64,000 bases of DNA from Incurvaria masculella. Its lineage: Eukaryota; Arthropoda; Insecta; Lepidoptera; Incurvariidae. Each line of letters starts with the position of its first letter. The first letter of the stretch is position 1. The position numbers were made by a program, and so were the translations under genes. Under the pieces are notes generated by a model, which saw nothing but the letters and a program-made list of their open reading frames with translations, ran no database searches and was not told where the DNA came from. Shown here in pieces: positions 1 to 18,200 of the stretch. The stretch is taken from assembly GCA_946894095.1 (NCBI GenBank), contig OX335664.1, positions 11,178,001-11,242,000 of the forward strand, given 5' to 3'.

Positions 1-242
1 TCTATTTGGTTTTTGTTAGATTTTGACTACAGCGGTCGTGGTTTACTTTTAGCTATAAGTCGTTTTGAAATCAAAATTTTACATACACTATTCACATTGT
101 CTTTGTTTTTTTTTGTGGACATGTTGCATCTTCCTCACCACGGAGCCTGTCTTTTTCTTTGAAACAGAGAAGGTCCCAGAGCGCAACAGCACAGGTTTGT
201 ACAGTGCCCGCGAATGAGTTAGTCCCGCCGGGTTGGGCCACC
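1..242 (-). mobile_element. TTAA-flanked MITE, partial copy
   Basis: Truncated, reverse-oriented copy of the 542-bp element seen complete at 11595, 33314 and 56066. It ends in the terminal inverted repeat CGGGTTGGGCCACC followed by TTAA (243-246). It also has a small internal deletion near 195-210. The other end lies outside the window. Confidence 0.8.
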
Positions 243-438
243 TTAATTGACGTTTGTGTATCTCAGTGTATCCTGCGTACTACTCTGTTTGTGAACCTAT
301 TAATAAATAAATAAAAATCTTTCCTTTATTAGTATGGCTGCATAGAACTGGATGGATTGTTTATTAGGAGAATGTGTAGATATAGAGAAACACACAGAAC
401 AAAACTTGGTACTGTTAAATGCCACGCTCCATCCGCAG

Positions 439-7392
<6,954 letters not shown>

Positions 7393-7403
7393 GTTCAGGG
7401 CAA

Positions 7404-8035
7404 CCTACCGCAACACTTATGCAACTTGGAACCTGTCGTAACACTTCTTGTGAACATTGGAACCTGTCTTAATACTTCATGGGAACGTTGTAAACTGTTT
7501 TTAATGCTTCATGTGAACATTGGAACCTGTTTTAATACTTCATGTAAACATTGGAATGTGTCATAATGCTCCATGTGAAAATTGGAAGCTGTCGTAACAC
7601 TTCATGTGAACTTTCGAACCAGACTTCAGAACTTTTGTCACACTTCGTATGACCCTTGCAATCTGTCAAAACACTTTATGTAAACATTGAAACCTGTCGT
7701 GACACTCTAAGTAAACATTGTTTCCTGTGACCCCTGGAACCTTTCGTAACACTTCATGTGAACATTGAAACCTGTCAACACTTCATGTGAACATTGAAAC
7801 CTGTCGTCACACTTCATGTGAAATATGGAACCTGTAACGACATTTCATGTAAACTTTTATCCCATCATAACACTTCCTGTGAACCTTGGAACTTGCCATG
7901 ACACTTCATGAATCCGTCAACGCTTTGTGTGAAACTCGGAACCTTTCAAAACACTTCATGTGAGCATTGGAACCTGTCATAACCCTTCATGTGAACCTTG
8001 AAACCTGTAACGGGAATTCATGTAAACCCATGTTA
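7404..8035. repeat. degenerate ~31-bp tandem repeat
   Basis: About 20 diverged copies of AACACTTCATGTGAACATTG + GAACCTGTC, directly after the zinc-finger stop codon, so probably part of its 3' UTR or immediate flank. Copies vary in length and are well diverged, indicating an old array. Confidence 0.85.
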
Positions 8036-8236
8036 AAAAAAATTGTAGCTATATGCGGCAACAATTTTTCCAAAGAAACAATTTGCTTAACCGCCACCCC
8101 TAAACTATTCAGTGACATGTGATATTACTGCCAGATCAAAGCTTTTATGCACGGTATAAATTGTGTTCACATTACCTTTTCGAAACATTTTTACCTTGCA
8201 TTTAGTATTGAGAAGTATTTTGGGAAATATATTACA

Positions 8237-9395
8237 CTAGCTGCGGTACCCGGCTCCGCTCGGGTTAGTGTCGGCTAAATTATCTCATGGATAAAAAGTA
8301 GCCCACATGACTGGTCCAAAATAGGGTCAAACTGGTCCAGGACAATGTATCCATGTACCAAATTTAATCAAGATCGTTCGAGCCGAAATAGCATGATTTA
8401 ATGAGAAACATCCAATAATTCCCATTTAGAGCTTCGTTGACGTTTGGTGGCTATTTAAAAAAAAAACATTTGCCGCGAGAACCTTTCTGCACTTTCACTG
8501 CTACATTGCTTACCTAGTAAGTAACGTGTAACGTAGGTAAGTTTTGCGTGGACTCCAACCCACAGCCAGCCTCTACATCGAAAACAGTAACCCATCTCGA
8601 ACCTGACTGCTCCCAGAGATGCTATACATTGATAAAATACGCATATAAATCAGGTAAGTGGTTCGCATGTTATAAGACTTTAAGACTCACTACTTACCCT
8701 TCTGGTAATGAAGCGTTATATTATGTAATCTATAAGTTTTTAGTAGAATCAGGCTAGACGTAGATACAATGCACATCGAAATCGAGTAATTGGTTCTCAA
8801 GGATTTTATTCTGTTGGTCGCTCCTCCGGCGATTTAGCGTGATGCCAAGTAGTCCTAAAGTTGCAGGAAATACCAAGCCGTACTTCAGTAAAAGTAAGCG
8901 CTGCCGCCGCAAAGCCGAGCCGTGCATAGCAATGCAGTTTGTATGACAGCCCCATCTTAGCGTAAGCGGAACTGAATTCTATTTAGCCAATCCTAATTCC
9001 CGGGTAGTTAAATGTACATGTACTAAGTTTTACAAATCGCTAGTGCCTTGAAAATTCGCCAAACGGACACCAAACAGTCACGACGTCTGCCCTCCCCCCG
9101 CCGCCGCTCCCCCCGCCGCCGCTCCCCGCCACCGCCCCCAGCCCCGCTCCCCCCGGTGTGAAGTAGCGCTACCGGCATCGTTTTCGCAGCCCCGTGAAAG
9201 TTCTAAAGCCCATGGGCACATAAATTGTAGCCTATGTGTTATTCTGATGTATAAGCTATATTATTGTAAAGTTTCATTAGAATCCATTCAGTAGTTTTTA
9301 CGTGAAAGAGTAACAAACATCCATCCATCCATCCATCCATCCATCCATCCATCCATCCATTATTACAAACTTTCCCCTTTATATTATTTATTAGA
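8237..9395 (-). mobile_element. Helitron-like non-autonomous element
   Basis: On the - strand it starts A|TC (9396|9395-9394) and ends CTAG (8240-8237) followed by T, as Helitrons do. Seven bases before the CTAG lies a short hairpin, ACCCG-AGCGGAGC-CGGGT. No protein is encoded. A (CATC)n tract lies near its 5' end. A second copy starts at 29731. Confidence 0.65.
9318..9361. repeat. (CATC)n microsatellite
   Basis: Eleven or so uninterrupted CATC units inside the Helitron-like element, next to AAGAGTAACAAACATCC, a context typical of lepidopteran elements. Confidence 0.9.
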
Positions 9396-9879
9396 TTATT
9401 AGATTTCACAAATCACTGAAGATATTGAGACTGAATGTCTTGAATCGTTGTCGTTGAACTATGATCGTGCATACATTTGTTTATCAATACGTATATTAAA
9501 ATATATTTAACGCTTATTTAAAATGTAAATAGAATCTTGTACATTATTGGCAAAGTAAAATGTAAAATAATCTTCCAACGTATGTATTAATAATCGTATA
9601 GTTCCATAAGGAATTAAATCTTATACTTTTTTATAATTTAATAACAGTTAAAGTAAGTCGATACCTGTCCTTTTAGGTAAATTTAGATAATAATTCCACT
9701 ATATGACATGTTGCGTTTGCTGGATGGTTGATTCCTTTTTTTTGTCCTGTGTACAAAAATATATAAATAAAAAGCCAAAGATTTTTTTTATCTGCATTTT
9801 TATTTCAACAAAACAATATTTTTTTAAATATGACCAACCTCAATAATTTTATAGTTTGGATAAAATATTAAAGGGCTGG

Positions 9880-10245
9880 ATTATTCTTACCACCTAGTAA
9901 GTAGATAAGGGCCTACAGTTTTACGTAGATTCTGAACCACGGCCAGCCTCGATGGCCGAACTGTCACCACTTCTTAGCTGTGTGGGTTCTGGCAGGTTAA
10001 AATAATAGGATTGGGCTCACTGCATTTCTTCCCGTGCGTGTGCCGGCTAAGGGATTCGTTGCCTGATTCTGTTTCCTTGTAAAACTGTAGGTCCCCTTCC
10101 TTACTAGGTTCAGAAAATTGTCCATGTTTTCCATCCAGTCCAATGTAGTCGTGCAATATAAGAAAGGTCCCGGGATAGCTACTAGTTCCAATGTGCTATA
10201 AGTCACAGTATGGTATGGTATTGGTCATCCATGTACAGTAACTTA
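9880..10245. mobile_element. SINE fragments in opposite orientations
   Basis: 9880-9970 is a - strand fragment of the SINE body (CACCTAGTAAG .. GAACCACGGCCAGCCTC). 10075-10245 is a + strand fragment (CTGTAGGTCCCCTTCC .. GGTCATCCATGTACAG). Together they form a loose inverted pair. Confidence 0.55.
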
Positions 10246-11594
10246 AAAAAAAACCATCCAGAACCTAACTGTGCCCAGTATCGTATTTGCTCAAAATTGA
10301 AACCTGATGCATCACTAAATTTCCGCTAAGTCGGAATTGGTTATTCGGGTTAACATCACAACAATATCACATTAACTGGGTTGATGAATGGATCACACGG
10401 TCACATTCACTGACATTCGTTTCATCATTTGTTTTGTACAAAGAGTATGAAATTTAAGTATGGCAACTATCTTAAACAGAATGTAAACAATTTAAAAGAA
10501 AACATGTAATAAAATAAGTCCATAGCCTTAACGCCTTTAACATACCGACGCAGCGAAATGCGGTAGCGAAACTATAGAGATGTTTCGTGTATGTTGCATC
10601 TCACTCTATATGTCTGTGATTTCCTACGATTGCATCACTGCAAGCATGATATCTGTCTTTGTTAAATTAAGTTAAAATAATAAGTATTTAATTTGTATAA
10701 GCAGGAAAGCGTTAAGCAAATAAACTATAATAATTATATTGTAAATTAGAATCATTGCACCTTCCAAATAAAACCTAACAATTATAATTCACATGGACAT
10801 GGCGAAGGTACCGCCGCCATGAAAGTTTCACACATTCGAGCGAATCAACATGGTTTCTTGTTGTTGTTGTTTAATATCGCGTAACATTCGTAATATCGGT
10901 GTGCAAAAGGTATTAAGACATTGTAACGCCCTTCTAGAATATTCTACTAATAAACTTATACATTTTAAAGTATAGGAGAAATCAATTATTATCTATGCAG
11001 GTGACTGCAAAGGGTTGTTCTGAATTTTCAAAGATTTTTTTTGTGACTCACTGATACTCGAAAATTTTTAATTTCAACACAAATTCCTAACCTCAAACGG
11101 TCGTATTCAGAGTAAACTGTCAGAATTTAATGCGAGACTGTAGCCGGACTAACCATACAAAATGCGACTTAGGGCCGAGTGCACGAAAGCACAAAAAATC
11201 TAAATCAACGTCAACGTATGATCAAACACGTCACTTTGTGTGGACAGTATGGAAGCCACTCCGTGCGGTTCAGTGAAAGTGACGTGTTTGAACAGTGATT
11301 AACTCAACCGGTTCTTCGTGCAAACCGGGGCTTAGTACGGACTTAATCCGTGTATTAAAGTTAGTCCAACCACTCTGAATACTGCTGTGCTTAATATTTA
11401 AATTATTTGCCAAGTTTCCAATAAGTGGTGGAGCAAATGCTGACCTCTAGTACCACCCCTGAAGTTATATGACCCTTTGCAGATTCACCCCGTCTACTTT
11501 TAAAAAGCTAGCTTCACAGATTCAACCCTGTACCAATATATTTGCTCATAGCTTCAATAAGTATCAAGCAAAAAAATAGGAAATATATCCTTAA
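10246..11594. other. intergenic, no gene recognised
   Basis: AT-rich sequence between the zinc-finger gene and ULK3. The only structure seen is the foldback at 11169-11335. Confidence 0.6.
11169..11335. repeat. small foldback element (MITE-like)
   Basis: Inner arms 11222-11237 and 11276-11291 are perfect 16-bp complements (TCAAACACGTCACTTT). The outer ends (TTAGGGCCGAGTGCACGAA and TTCGTGCAAACCGGGGCTTA) are imperfect complements, so the whole 165-bp block can fold. Confidence 0.6.
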
Positions 11595-12136
11595 TGTGGC
11601 CCAACCCGGCGGCCTCAACTCATTTGCGGGCACGGTACAAAACCGTGCTGTTGCGCTCTGGGACCTTCTCTGTTTCTAAGAATAAGACAGGCTCCGTTAT
11701 GAGAAAGATGCAACCTGTCCACAAAAAAGACAATGTGCATAGTGTATGATTTGGTAAGATTTACGAAAATTTTGATTTCAAAACGACTTATAGCTAAAAG
11801 TAAACCACGACCGCTGTAGTCAAAAATCTAACAAAAACCAAATAGATTATAAATCTTGATTAAACAAGCTATGTCTGATGACTAATCTTTTTAAGATGTT
11901 CTTACTTTATCATTGCGTAATCCACCTCCAAAGTAATTGTATAAAACGCGCGAAAAATCCGAACTTTCGGACGTTATAACTTGGAAACCAAACACAATTA
12001 TACAATGCCAATGGTCATCAGACATCTAGTTCAATCAAATAAAGCTATATTGAGCAAAATTTTGGATCTCTGACAAGAAATATAGGCGTGATCTTCTTTC
12101 CCCTTTTGTACGGGGAAATGAGCGGGTTGGGCCACC
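11595..12136 (+). mobile_element. TTAA-flanked 542-bp MITE, complete
   Basis: Flanked by TTAA on both sides (11591-11594, 12137-12140). Ends are TGTGGCCCAACCCG and CGGGTTGGGCCACC, a 14-bp terminal inverted repeat with one change. It is non-coding. Copies at 33314-33855 and 56066-56607 have exactly the same length. TTAA duplication suggests mobilisation by a piggyBac-type transposase. Confidence 0.85.
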
Positions 12137-13775
12137 TTAACTATAGATTCAAAGTTTGAGAAGAAATTATTTTAGATCCATTAGTTTCATTACAGGATTT
12201 TCCATTTATCACTGTATTACCAAAGTGTCATTGTCATCATAGTGTCAGTAGTGTGTCTCTGCTGTCAGTGTGTCACTGTTAACTATTCCTTTTTTCTTTT
12301 CGCTGTCGGTAACCATACTCGGATATTTCTTCCAACGATCAGTGAAATGAATGAAAGCACAATGTATATGGATGAAATAAAATTAGTGGTGGCAACATAT
12401 ATGGCGTGTCTTTTAGTTACTTAAGTATTTTTAGCATTACCAAATGGTTTTAGGCATTGCTGATGCAACATCAGCGTATCCCTCTAGTCAAGGTATCTGT
12501 TAATAGGTCACTGCATGTTGTCACTGTTTTTATAATCCTTTTTATTTTCCTTGTTGGCAACCCTATAGTCATACTTCACGTATTTCTGTAAAAGCAAAGT
12601 ACAGTACAAAGTGTCAATCAGAAAAATCAAAGCACCGGTCGGCAAACGGACAACAGAAGAACATGTCACTTGTGCTATGTTGCCCTCAGTGTAGTTGCTA
12701 GTGTCTCTGTCATCAGATATCAGATATCAGTGTTATTCACTTGTCTGTTTATTGTTTCTATCATTTTCGAATCAGACAAAAACTTTTGTTCAATTAATTG
12801 ACATCAGCAGGAAATATTATACATTACGCTTTGCGATGAGAGATATATCTGTTCTTAAGTTTACACCATTGGTGTACATGGTATTTGCCGAACGTACTGT
12901 TTTCCAGTGCTATATATGTATAGAAAGTAACATATTCATTGTTCTGTAGCAGTTTCGTCTGTCATCGATGTCATTCCTGTGTCACGGTCGTCGGTGTGTT
13001 ACTGCTGTCAGTGTGTCACTGCTGTCAGTGTGTCACTGCTGTCAGTGTGTCACTACTGTCAGTACGTCACTGCTGTCAGTACGTCACTGCTGTCAGTGTG
13101 TCACTGAACGCCGCACCGCTCCTGCGCCTCCCCGAACAGTGCCCTCTTTGGTTTGTCGGGCCGACTCGGCTCCTCCGAGTGGTGCGACTCCACCTGCAAC
13201 ATGTTCACCGTCGCTGTCAGTGGCAATCAATTTTACATGTTTAAATGCAAATGAAGCGTTAAACAAATGTATGTACGTATAATCTTAAACACTGTGTTAG
13301 TAGGAGGCATTCGTTACGCGAGGAGGGACTGCAGGAGAATTCCAACTTATTGGTATACAGCAGGTGGCGAAATTGGTAGACGTAATGCCCACGAATGGTA
13401 TATTTTGCTGGTTCGGCTCCAGCCTTGCAGCATATTCGTAAAGTAGTTCTTTTTACTGGGGTCTGTCTTCAATTAATGTGTCCTTCCTTTACGGTCGAGT
13501 ATACATACATACATATCACATTCCTTGGAATGAGCGACGTACCTGCTTTGTACGAAGAAGTATATTTACGTATAACTTTAAAACCATCATTTCACATCAT
13601 TATATCAACATGTAATATATAGAAAATGTATATAGAGAAAAGTTTGCTTTCCCTCTCTGTCCTAATGACGTCGATCATGGAGTTAAAGGTTCTCTGATTT
13701 TTTTCTATTTCCAATGTACCGAAACGATATCAAAATACCCAATTTTAGAGATCAATATAGGAGATATCTTTTTAG
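12137..13775. other. intergenic, no gene recognised
   Basis: No coding potential is supported. Contains a 17-bp minisatellite (12990-13110) and a repeat block at 13310-13560 that recurs near 2060-2280 and 18887-19330 (..GGCGAAATTGGTAGA..ATGGTATATTTTGCTGGTTC). Confidence 0.5.
12990..13110. repeat. 17-bp minisatellite
   Basis: About seven copies of GTCACTGCTGTCAGTGT with few changes. A short piece of the same motif occurs at 12241-12285. Confidence 0.85.
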
Positions 13776-14085
13776 GGTTCCGTACCCAAAGGGTGAAAAC
13801 GGAACCCTATTACTAAGCCTCCGCTGTCCGTCCGTCCGGCCGTCCGTCCGTCCGCCTGTCCGTCTGTCACAGGGCTGTATCTCAGTAACAGTAACAGGTA
13901 GACAGCTGAAATTTTCACAGAGTGTTTATTTATTTTGCCGCTATAACAGCAAATAGGTAAGATTAAAAAATAATTAAAATTAAAGGGGGCTCCCATACAA
14001 AAAACATGATTTTTTTGTTTTATTTTTTACGATGGTACGGAACCCTTCGTGTGCGAGTCCGACTCGCACTTGGCCGGTTTTTTTT
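13776..14085 (-). mobile_element. lepidopteran 'GGTTCCGTACC' interspersed repeat
   Basis: Runs from AGGGTTCCGTACCCAAAGGG through a CCGTCCGTCCG tract to GTGCGAGTCCGACTCGCACT and TGGCCGGTTTTT. Related copies in this window: 16210-16395, 17600-17893, 35260-35705, 44931-45718, 46214-46507, and within 59298-59975. The ends are partly inverted complements. The family is widespread in Lepidoptera, and the copy here is non-coding. Confidence 0.8.
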
Positions 14086-14416
14086 AATAAAAAGATAAAT
14101 TGTTAACTTTTCATGTTTTTGTCTTTAATTCAAATTTAAATTCAAATAGTTTATTCAGCCACAACACACGAAAATACATATAACACTAATTAATCAAGTA
14201 GATAAAAAAATAAAAAAAAATAACACAAGCTGGTACGCAGCAAACGCTGCGAAGCTGGTTTTCGGCACATCCTTTCCAAAGTCCTTTAATACATGAGTAG
14301 CGGGTGTGTGTTTGTATTAAGTACCATCCGAGGACATGCACCTGAATACACAAGGCACATACGAGGACTTTTTCTTGGGTCCTCGGGAGGAATGGTCGCC
14401 ACAGTCCACGGCATAA

Positions 14417-14918
14417 GGTGGGCCATCCCGCTCAACTCCCCATACAAACGGGGAAAGAAGATCACGCCCATATTTCTTGTCAGAGATCCAAAATTTTGCT
14501 CGAAATAGCTTTATTTAATCGAACTAGATGTCTGATGACCGTTGGCATTGTACAATTGTGTTTGGTTTCTAAGTTATAAGGTCCTGAAGTTCGAATGTTA
14601 CGCGTGTTTTATACAATAACTTTGGAGGTGGATTACTCAACGATAATATCTATACATCTTAAAAAGATAAGTCATCAGACATAGCTTGTCTCATGAAAAT
14701 TTATAATCAATTTAGTTTTTGTTGGATTTTTACTACAGCAGTTGTGGTTTACTTTTAGCTAGAAGTCGTTTTGTAATTAAAATTTTCGTAATTCTTACCA
14801 AATCAATCACTGTGTGCATTATCTGTCACGGAGCCTGTCTTTTTCTTTGAAACAGAGAAGGTCCCAGAGCGCAATAGCACGGTTCTGGAATGAGTTAGTC
14901 CCGCCGGAAAGGGACACC
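14417..14918 (-). mobile_element. TTAA-flanked MITE, diverged copy
   Basis: Reverse-oriented copy of the 542-bp MITE. It begins GGTGGGCCATCCCGCTC after a mutated ATAA and ends GGGACACC before TTAA (14919-14922). It lies just 3' of the ULK3 stop codon and carries AATAAA on the - strand near 14510. Confidence 0.75.
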
Positions 14919-14966
14919 TTAACTATACCCCCACCCGCATAACGATATCAATGCGGTAGGTGTGCT

Positions 14967-15244
14967 TTAACCACCCATGTCCACATACATAGAAAAACTC
15001 AGAATACTCACAATGCTAGAATCGTTGGCGCCCAGATAGGGCATGTCGCTGCCGGCCGCCTCTGCCCGGAGGAACTCATCGCTCGTCGCATCGGGGACTC
15101 CGCTCGCAACAGTCGCGGGACCGTTGGCAGCGGTCTGCGAGCACGAGCCGCCGGTGGAGAAGCGGACCGAGTCGGTGCGGGAGAGCTGCACGCGCGTGCA
15201 ATTGCAGAAGGCGAGGTTGGCGCGGGGCTCCGCTCCGGCCGGAC
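14967..15244 (-). CDS. ULK3: ULK3 exon 11 (probable last)
   Basis: Acceptor GTGGGCAG just before 15244; open to TAA at 14969-14967. Ser/Ala/Gly-rich (..[17 protein letters not shown]..). A consensus donor GTGAGTATT at 15011 could end the exon at 15012, after which further exons would be needed; none is recognised downstream. Confidence 0.6.
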
Positions 15245-18200
15245 CTGCCCACGAGAGGGAGTTCGTTTGTTAGGATTTGTTCGAGCAGAGACGATTTCAT
15301 TCCTTTACAGGACGGAACCGGACTAAGAAGGGTAGAACGAAGCTCCAACACGAAAAGGAAAAAAGATTAGAGATAAACGTCACTTTGACATTTTACAAAT
15401 AATAATCCTACTAATATCACAAGACAATAATTTATTAAAAACTTACATAATTTTCAATCTGAACGAAACCTAACATGGAATTATGTAGTGTTAGGTGACG
15501 TTAAAGTGACAGTAGCCACCGTAGACATGGCCACCGTAGACGAGGCTGCTCGCGGCGCACGCCCCCGTCGCACCCAATGCCCGTTCCGGCGCGAGCGGAC
15601 TCACCGTAGACGAGGCTGCTGGCGGCGCCGGCGCCGAAGCAGCCGAGCAGCGCCCCGCCGGCGGCGCCGCCCGCGCACGCTCCCGCCGCTCCCGCCGCCC
15701 GCCCCGGCTCCGGCGCGAGCGCGGGCGGAGCCGCCGGCGCGCCGTCCGCGCGCACGTGCGCCTTCAGCTCCTCCGCGCGCTGCATGTACCTGCACACACA
15801 ACACACACACACATTACATTCACACATAACTCAACACTATCTCGTACCCAGCATGCTACTATACGCCGGTTTTTAGGAGTGAGGACCCAGAAGGAATTAT
15901 AGGTACACAGCATTAAGCCAGTGATAACTAATAGTTTGCCCCGAACTGTAAACTCGTCTCTCAGGAAAAGTATGTTTGGTATGTAAATTATGTACCAATA
16001 TGGTACGAGTAGATTTAAAGTTTTTAACAACACTATTCTATATAAATAAAAATGAATTACCAGATGTGGTACTAAGCTACTACTTTTACTAACTAATTTT
16101 AAAAATCATTTTCGTACCTGGTAACTTTGGCCCTTAGTGCAGATCTTCTGACTGAGTCCGTCTCGGAGTTCACCACTGGGACCAGATACCTGGACAATGG
16201 GAGATCTATTATTACAACAAAAACCGGCCATGTAAGATTCGGACTCGCATACGAAGGGTTCCGTACCATGCCAAAATTGTAACGTTTCTTGTATGGGGCC
16301 CCCTTTTTGTAAATTTTGATATTTGTTGTTATAGCAGCCATGGAAATAAACATTATGTGAAAATTTTAACTGCCTACAGACAGCGGAGGCTTAGTAACAA
16401 ACTCATTTCTCTGCCGCACCGCCAGTATATGGAACGGTCTGCCGGCGGGTGTCTTTCCTAATACCTATAACCTGGGAGTCTTCAAGTTGAATTGAACAAG
16501 TTTGATAGCTCATTGATAAACCGCAAAGCCGCTGGTATAGTACCTCGATGAGCGTCGCTTAGTGAGGCGACGTGTGTTTGCCTTTCCTGAGCACCTTTGG
16601 TGCTTAGCACAGCCTGGGTGGTTTTAAAAAAAAAAATAGGGTCCCAGGGTCCTTTTCCACCAGGTCAGACTGCGTGACACGTACCTCAGACTCTCGCAAT
16701 AGAGCTCAAACGCCTCCACGTAATGTCGCTTGGCGTCCGTCTCTATCGCGCGCTTGATAAGTCCCACTGCCTGCCGACAAACGTGCATGTTATCGACCCG
16801 TCATACCACAACACGACACATTATATACAGGGTGTCGTAACGGCCAGTGCATTAATTTCGCCAGCGCAATCGTCATGTTTTTTCCGAGAAAAAAAAAAGT
16901 TATAATTGTTTTGCTTTAAAGTTTCTAGTTACCAAGATATACATTTTTTTTATTTATGTTTTCGTCTAGTTTAATTTGACACGACATTGTAACCGTACAT
17001 AAGGAAGGTATTGGGTTCGAACCTAGATCCCACATGACGTGTCAGGCTAATGTCATGACAGTAGGTGTGATATTAGCCATCCATGTCCAAGTACATACAA
17101 CGTTCACTTAAATTTTTTCTTTAAATATCTATCCAGGTTGTTTTTAAAAGAGTTTATTGATGTACGACATCCTGGCAGTATGTTCCAAAGGTCCACCACT
17201 CTGTATGATAGCAAGTGCTTTCTGGGGATTGAGTTTTTTGTGTCTTTGTTCATCTTCAGGCTATGCCCTCGAATAGACTAGGAGGTCGCGACAAAAATGG
17301 TAGCGATAAAGTAAATGGCTGAAACTGGTTTCACGGGATGAAGACCAACCCTCTGAAGCTAAATATGTCGGTCTACCTGTGCCAAGTGGTTGCGTTACGT
17401 AGATGAGGCGCCTGAAAAAGTAGTTATGGTGACAAAAAAATTATATGATAAGATAAATGGCTGCAAATAACGAAGGCTGAAAGTATCAGTACGTACTTGC
17501 TTAGCAATACCAAAACTGAATAAATATTTGGTTGCAATTCGTAGTTATAGGCGATTTAGGTTACAGACATAACTTTAGGGATATTTAAATATTTAATAAA
17601 AAAAACCGGCCAAGTGCGAGTCGGACTCGCACACGAAGGGTTCCGTACCATCGCACAAGATTTACAAAAAAATACACGTTTTTAGTATGGGCCCCCCCTC
17701 TAATTATTATTATTTTATAATGTTACCTATTTGTTGTTATAGCGGCAAAATAAATACATAATCTGTGAAAAATTCAGCTTCATACCTATTACGGTTCATG
17801 AGATACAGCCCTGTAACAGACGGACAGACGGACGGACAGCGGAGGCTTAGTAATAGGGTTCCGTTTTCACCCTTTGGGTACGGAACCCTAAAAACGACTA
17901 GTTATTGTTGTATAATCAATAGGTATCAATGTTTCTAAACAATCAGTATATTCATCAGCAAATACATATAAAAATCTATTTTATATAACCAATCTAGATA
18001 ACGCAACCACTTGGCACATGCAGACCGATATATTTAGCGTCAGAGGGTTGGTCTCTAACATGTGAACCCAGATTCAGCCGTTACCAAAGGTTATCGTGAC
18101 AAAAAATGTCGTGACCTCCCGGGATAGAAGGTGAGTGTTGCTGTTTTATGTAAATAAGTCGGCCACTTGAGAGCTATTATTGTGACACGTGCACGTTACC

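Noticed and set aside
12241..13282. Cys/Val/Ser-rich ORFs near 12.2-13.3 kb
   Set aside because: Produced by the 17-bp minisatellite; no splice or homology support.
15501..15829. Arg/Pro-rich ORFs on both strands around 15.5-15.8 kb
   Set aside because: Shadows of the GC-rich ULK3 exon 10; only the - strand frame [13 protein letters not shown] joins neighbouring exons in phase.
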